A DNA stretch of 9,852 bases from CAZYTO01 sp964650405 (GTDB lineage Bacteria; Acidobacteriota; Thermoanaerobaculia; Gp7-AA8). The number at the start of each line of letters is the position of its first letter. Position 1 is the first letter of the stretch. Made by a program: the position numbers and the translations under genes. The stretch covers positions 1 to 9,852 of the forward strand of contig CAZYTO010000219.1 of the NCBI GenBank assembly GCA_964650405.1, read 5' to 3'. The notes beneath the pieces are model-generated. The model was not told the DNA's origin. It saw only the letters and a list, made by a program, of their open reading frames with translations, and made no database searches. This document shows positions 6,740 to 9,852 of this stretch, piece after piece.

Positions 6740-7242
6740 TTGCCGGACCTCGTCAGTGGATGTTCGAAGCTCATGTAGGCGATCACTTTGTGGGGGTGGA
6801 TGCCGCGCAGGGACGTGGGAGTGGCTAGGACGGGGACGATCTGAAGTATGGCCAGCGGCGTCGACGGCCCCTGCCCGGACGCTGCGGCCAGCGCCGATGC
6901 GGCCGAGCGCACCTCGCCCATGCTCTCGGTGAGCTTGTGCATCATCATGCGGAAGGCGGTGCCGAAGCTGTCGGCCTCGGAACGCGGCTTCTTTTCCGCA
7001 GTCCCCTCGGCGGCGGCCATGCGGTCGGCCATGATGACCATCGACTGCAGGTGAAGGTACAAGGCCGTCATGGATCGGTTGAGCTCTCCCAGCTCGTCAC
7101 TGCGGTGGTCGAGATCGAGCAACTCGTTCAGGTCGCCGAGGACGGCGCGCCTGGCCGACCGGGCCATCTGGATGACGATGGAGCCACCGGCTGCCATCGT
7201 CGCGATACCGGCTGCGAGCCGGCGGCGGAGATTCAGGTTCAT
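6736..7242 (-). CDS. Mini-receptor: membrane segment plus two HAMP modules, no sensor or signalling hairpin
   Basis: The 168-residue product looks like a receptor stripped at both ends. After a short basic start comes one weak hydrophobic segment (about 9-27), then HAMP-like modules at 28-68 (with DELGELNRSM) and 69-108 (PRSEADSFGTAFRMM). GEVRSAASALAAASGQ (109-124) matches GEVRSAAGALATAAGQ (305-320) of the full receptor. There the similarity stops: the periplasmic domain, the methylation helices and the CheA-binding tip are all absent, and a 44-residue tail of unrecognised sequence runs to the stop. A good ribosome site (AAGGAA, five bases before the ATG at 7242) and the ATGA overlap with cheW suggest the frame is still translated. 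It is either a decayed receptor or a small accessory HAMP protein. Neither of the other two minus-strand frames restores the missing hairpin, so a simple frameshift is excluded. Confidence 0.75.
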   Translation of the reverse strand: MNLNLRRRLAAGIATMAAGGSIVIQMARSARRAVLGDLNELLDLDHRSDELGELNRSMTALYLHLQSMVIMADRMAAAEGTAEKKPRSEADSFGTAFRMMMHKLTESMGEVRSAASALAAASGQGPSTPLAILQIVPVLATPTSLRGIHPHKVIAYMSFEHPLTRSGK

Positions 7243-7258
7243 GTCAGTTCCTTCCAGG

Positions 7259-7342
7259 TCACCAAAGCGGGTAGATGTCGTAGTTGCGGCGGCGTCTGCG
7301 GCGGAATCGGAAACAGGCGGCGATGCGCCGGAAGAGCTTCAT
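7259..7342 (-). CDS. Arginine-rich 27-residue micro-protein
   Basis: An ATG at 7342 overlaps the cheA stop as ATGA and is preceded by AGGAG at 7350-7354 with ideal seven-base spacing. The frame runs 27 codons to a TGA at 7259, 16 bases before the mini-receptor gene. Two-fold codons for Phe, Asn, Tyr and Asp all end in C, as in the neighbouring genes; only the Cys codon (TGT) departs. That favours real coding over a chance frame. The peptide starts MKLFRRIAACFRF, which could form a short amphipathic helix, continues with six arginines in a row (residues 14-19), and ends NYDIYPLW. It has nine Arg and one Lys in 27 residues and one Cys (residue 10). I recognise no family. A membrane- or acid-surface-binding peptide is one guess; it may instead serve mainly to couple cheA translation to the next gene. 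Confidence 0.55.
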   Translation of the reverse strand: MKLFRRIAACFRFRRRRRRNYDIYPLW

Positions 7343-8829
7343 GAGCCGGCTCCTGCCGCCAGTCCGCGGAGGATGGCCGGGGTATCGAGAATGAGGGCCA
7401 CCCGGCCGTTGCCGAGGATCGAGGAGCCGGCCACGCCGGGAACCTCGCGGAAGCAGCCGCCGAGCGGCTTGATGACGGCCTGGCGGGCGCCGTGCAGGGC
7501 GTCCACGGCCAGGCCGGCCTTCGTCCCGTCGTGCTGCACGATGAGGACGTTCTCGCGCGCCGGGATCTGGCCGGCCAGGCCGAAGTGGTGGCGCAGCCGG
7601 ACGAACGGCACGATCTCGTCGCGCAGGAGCAGGACGCCGGTCGCGCCGCGCGACGTGTCGCCCGGCAGCTCGACGCACTCCACCACGTGGTCCATGGGCA
7701 CGACGTAGGTCTCGTCGTCGACCGCCACACCGAAGCCCTCGATGACGGCCAGGGTGAGTGGCAGGCGGATGGTGAAGGTGGTTCCCTCATTCTCGCGGGA
7801 CTCGACGGCGATCGAGCCGCGCAACGACTCGATGGCGCGCCGCACCACGTCCATCCCCACGCCGCGGCCGGAGAGGTCGGTGACCGCCTCGGAGGTCGAG
7901 AAGCCGGAGGCGAAGATGTAGGCGAAGAGCTCCGCATCGGTGTCGGCTGCGCTGTTGGCGCGAGCCCGGATGGCGTTGCGGTCGATGCCGGCGCCGTCGT
8001 CGGAGATGCGGATGATGATGTTGCCGGCGTCGTGTCTTGCTTCGAGGGTGATGTGCCCTTCGGCCGGTTTTCCCTTCGCTTCGCGCTCGGCCGGCGTTTC
8101 GATGCCGTGGTCGATGGCGTTGCGGATCATGTGCGTGAGCGGGTCGCGCAGGACTTCCACGGCGGTGGTGTCGAGCTCCACGTCGTCGCCCAGGGTCACG
8201 AGCTTCGCTTCCTTGGCGTGTGCGGCGGCGAGGTCGCGAACCGTGCGGGCGTACTGCTGGAAGAGCGGCCCGATGGGTACCATCCGGGCCCGCATGATCA
8301 GCTCCTGCAGTTGCGTCTGCAGCGTGTCGATCTGCCGCTCGACCTCGACCAGCGACTCCAGGGCGTTGCTGCTTCCGTCGCCGAGAAGCTGCTGCACGCG
8401 GCCGCGGGCGATGGCGATCTCGCCGGCCAGGTCGAGCATGCGGTCCAGCTTCTCCGCGGCCACGCGGAGCGAGCGCGCGGCGGTGCGTTGCGCGGCGCCC
8501 GAGCCGGGGGCGGCGATGAGCCGGCGGAACGTGTCGATGCCGGAGAGCAGGAGCGTGACGATGGCCGGATCGGCCTGGATGGCGTTCTCGTGGATCCGCT
8601 CCAGCAGCTCTTCGTAGGCATGAGCGAATGCGGTCACACTGGTCAGGCCGACGCAGGAAGCGTTGCCCTTCAGCGTGTGCGCCAGGCGCAGCAGTTCGCT
8701 CTTCACTTCCGCGTCGTCGGGCGAGGTCTCCAGGGTCAGCAGGCCGCCTTCCAGCGCGGCGATGTCTTCGGCCGCTTCTTCCACAAAGGTGGCCATCAGG
8801 ACGTCGAGGTTCAGATCGAGATCAGACAT
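7339..8829 (-). CDS. cheA: Chemotaxis histidine kinase CheA, short form without P2
   Basis: This 496-residue kinase autophosphorylates under control of receptor and CheW and passes phosphate to CheB and a CheY-type regulator. The Hpt domain (about 6-108) carries phospho-acceptor H51 in LAHTLKGNA. The dimerisation helices (about 119-183) follow almost at once. The ATPase domain (184-360) has the N box HMIRNAIDHG (233-242), G1 box DDGAGID (277-283) and G2 box GRGVGMDVV (321-329). The CheW-like regulatory domain (361-492) ends the protein. E. coli CheA is about 650 residues; the shortfall is largely the missing P2 domain that normally docks CheY and CheB. The ATG at 8829 lies 19 bases inside cheD, with GAGG seven bases upstream. 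The stop overlaps the micro-gene start (ATGA). Confidence 0.96.
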   Translation of the reverse strand: MSDLDLNLDVLMATFVEEAAEDIAALEGGLLTLETSPDDAEVKSELLRLAHTLKGNASCVGLTSVTAFAHAYEELLERIHENAIQADPAIVTLLLSGIDTFRRLIAAPGSGAAQRTAARSLRVAAEKLDRMLDLAGEIAIARGRVQQLLGDGSSNALESLVEVERQIDTLQTQLQELIMRARMVPIGPLFQQYARTVRDLAAAHAKEAKLVTLGDDVELDTTAVEVLRDPLTHMIRNAIDHGIETPAEREAKGKPAEGHITLEARHDAGNIIIRISDDGAGIDRNAIRARANSAADTDAELFAYIFASGFSTSEAVTDLSGRGVGMDVVRRAIESLRGSIAVESRENEGTTFTIRLPLTLAVIEGFGVAVDDETYVVPMDHVVECVELPGDTSRGATGVLLLRDEIVPFVRLRHHFGLAGQIPARENVLIVQHDGTKAGLAVDALHGARQAVIKPLGGCFREVPGVAGSSILGNGRVALILDTPAILRGLAAGAGS

Positions 8830-9290
8830 GCGCTCCCCTCATCGGTGTGATAAATCAGCTTCCGGCCGCGGTTTCCGCCCGTCTCCACCTGCACGACTTC
8901 GATGCCGTTGCGGGAGAGAAAGTCGAGGGCCAGCTCCGTGTTCTTCTGTCCGAGGTTGGCGGACGATTTCATATGCGTGAACATGCAGGCCCCGCCGAAG
9001 ACGCGCGCCTGCAGGAACGGCAGGCGTGCGCCGAGCCTGCGCAGGCCGGCCAGCAACTCCTTCATGGCCACGTCGCCGAAGCGGGCCGACGCGGCGGCGC
9101 TCCCGGTGTGGTAGGGCAGCATGAAGTGATTGATCCCGCCGGCCCGCAGGCGGATGTCCCACAGGCACACCGCGACGCAGGAGCCGAGGATGGTCGTGAC
9201 CTGCATCGGGGTCGTGGAGACGACGAACTGCCCCGGTTGGAGGAAGCGCATCGTTCGAGCGGCGTCGGGATCGATCGGAAGTGCGCTCAC
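8811..9290 (-). CDS. cheD: Receptor glutamine deamidase CheD
   Basis: CheD deamidates specific glutamines on receptor helices to glutamate, creating methylation sites. The product is 159 residues, the usual size. Counting from the internal ATG at 9251, the catalytic Cys25 (ILGSCVAV), His42 (NHFMLP, 17 residues later) and Thr19 (six before the Cys) have the same spacing as the Thr-Cys-His set of Thermotoga CheD (21/27/44). VFGGACMF and ETGGNRGRKL also match the family. I chose the GTG at 9290 because GGAGG (9298-9302) lies seven bases upstream and the start overlaps the GAF gene's stop as GTGA; the ATG at 9251 has no ribosome site. This adds 13 residues at the front. The 3' end overlaps cheA by 19 bases. 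No CheC partner gene is seen. Confidence 0.93.
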   Translation of the reverse strand: MSALPIDPDAARTMRFLQPGQFVVSTTPMQVTTILGSCVAVCLWDIRLRAGGINHFMLPYHTGSAAASARFGDVAMKELLAGLRRLGARLPFLQARVFGGACMFTHMKSSANLGQKNTELALDFLSRNGIEVVQVETGGNRGRKLIYHTDEGSACLISI

Positions 9291-9852
9291 GAAGCGGCCT
9301 CCGCCTTCTGCGGTGCCAGGCGCGTGCACCAGAGGGCGCTCGCTCCGTGCGAGCCGAGGAGGTCGAAGAGCTCGAAGTCCACCGGCTCTAGGCCGCTCTT
9401 CTGCTGCAGGAGCGAGAAGAAGGCGATGACGGCGATGACTTCGTCGTCGAGCTTCAGGGGAATGCATGCGGTGAGGCTCTCTTCCCGGCCCTGCGGCTGC
9501 ACGAGCGACTTGTCCTTCACGAACAGCTCGCCGGTGGCGGCGACCAGGCCGAGCACGCTGGGAGAGTCGAGCGGTACCGCCGCCCACGGACCGGTCTCGA
9601 GGCCGAAGGAGTCGATGAGCACCAGGGCGCCGAGCTCGCGGTCTACTTCCCAAATCCCCAGCTCTTCCGAGCCGATCAGGTTGATGATGATCTCCTTCAG
9701 CGCGGCCAGGACGTTTTCCCGCTGCAGCGTTCCGTGGAGCTGGTAGCTGGCCACATAGAGGTTGGCCAGGTTGGTGTTCTGCTGCTCGACTTCCACATAG
9801 CGCGCCGAGTAGTTGCGGCTCTCTTCCTCGATGGCCGCCAGGCGCTGCTTGA
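9287..9852 (-). CDS. GAF-domain protein with N-terminal coiled coil (cut by window edge)
   Basis: The frame is open through the window edge, so the 5' end is missing; 187 codons are visible. The first 40 or so visible residues are polar and rich in Glu, Gln, Arg and Asn (for example RLAAIEEESRNYSARY), typical of a coiled coil. A complete GAF fold follows: an opening helix (ENVLAALKEIIINLIG), a strand with ELGIWEVD, the pattern LGLVAATGELFVKDK, and closing strands TACIPLKLDDEVIAVIAFF. GAF domains bind small molecules or mediate dimerisation; the ligand cannot be told here. GTG at 9796 is a possible start but lies inside the coiled coil, so the real start is probably beyond the edge, perhaps after another domain. 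The stop overlaps the cheD GTG as GTGA, so it is co-translated with cheD and likely a cytoplasmic input or scaffold of this che system. Confidence 0.8.
   Translation of the reverse strand, partial: KQRLAAIEEESRNYSARYVEVEQQNTNLANLYVASYQLHGTLQRENVLAALKEIIINLIGSEELGIWEVDRELGALVLIDSFGLETGPWAAVPLDSPSVLGLVAATGELFVKDKSLVQPQGREESLTACIPLKLDDEVIAVIAFFSLLQQKSGLEPVDFELFDLLGSHGASALWCTRLAPQKAEAAS
9298..9302 (-). promoter_or_regulatory. Ribosome binding site deciding the cheD start
   Basis: GGAGG, seven bases before the GTG at 9290 and embedded in the last codons of the GAF gene, supports the GTG start over the ATG 39 bases further in. Confidence 0.65.

Noticed and set aside
4466..6778. Very long plus-strand open frame (770 codons) opposite mcp and cheW
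   Set aside because: It mirrors two well-supported minus-strand genes; in GC-rich DNA the opposite frame is often free of stops. Its Gly/Asp/Val/His-rich product has no recognisable domain.
6736..6870. A frameshift hiding the rest of the mini-receptor's signalling domain
   Set aside because: I read the other two minus-strand frames after residue 124; one stops quickly and the other gives Pro/His/Arg-rich sequence with no receptor motif. Only about 130 bases remain before cheW, too few for the hairpin.
7239..7937. Arg/Ser/Pro-rich minus-strand frame overlapping the end of cheA
   Set aside because: It is an alternative frame of cheA, whose ATPase and CheW-like motifs are unmistakable; composition is typical of a GC shadow.
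8811..9251. cheD starting at the ATG at 9251
   Set aside because: All catalytic residues would be kept, but no ribosome site precedes it, whereas the GTG at 9290 has GGAGG at seven bases and a GTGA overlap.
1..9852. tRNA, rRNA, CRISPR array, insertion sequence or phage genes
   Set aside because: Nearly every base is covered by recognised minus-strand genes; no spaced direct repeats, transposase motifs or RNA-gene signatures were seen.

Overview
This is a dense, GC-rich (roughly two thirds G+C by eye) bacterial stretch in which every gene I can support lies on the minus strand, so the order of transcription runs from position 9852 down to 1. It holds most of a chemosensory (che) operon, followed by two purine-degradation genes. 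The lineage cannot be fixed from sequence alone. High GC, a CheA without a P2 domain, a 34H-like receptor and a GAF/CheD gene pair suggest a GC-rich phylum such as Acidobacteriota or Myxococcota, but that is inference.

Che region (9852 to 2645), in transcription order: a GAF-domain protein cut by the window edge; cheD; a short cheA; an unannotated-looking 27-codon arginine-rich gene; a 168-residue receptor relative that keeps only a membrane segment and two HAMP modules; cheW; a full-length methyl-accepting receptor; cheR; cheB. Neighbours overlap by GTGA or ATGA (GAF/cheD, cheA/micro-ORF, mini-receptor/cheW, cheR/cheB) or lie within 16 bases of each other, so this reads as one translationally coupled unit. 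The receptor, CheW and CheA make the signalling core. CheR, CheB and CheD make a full adaptation set. No CheY or other separate output regulator lies inside the window. It may be upstream of the GAF gene or elsewhere in the genome.

Spacer (2576 to 2644): the only non-coding stretch of note. The transcribed strand is C-rich and G-poor, and the opposite strand carries a four-run G-quadruplex pattern. Close to the next gene sits a TATACT box that would give an almost leaderless transcript.

Purine region (2575 to 1): xdhB, the molybdopterin-binding subunit of xanthine dehydrogenase with all key active-site residues, then the first 76 codons of an allantoinase gene cut by the window edge. The usual partner xdhA does not precede xdhB here.

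The points most worth checking are the arginine-rich micro-gene, the headless and tailless mini-receptor beside it, and the matched pair of a C-terminal aromatic pentapeptide on the receptor with the corresponding glycine loop in CheR.
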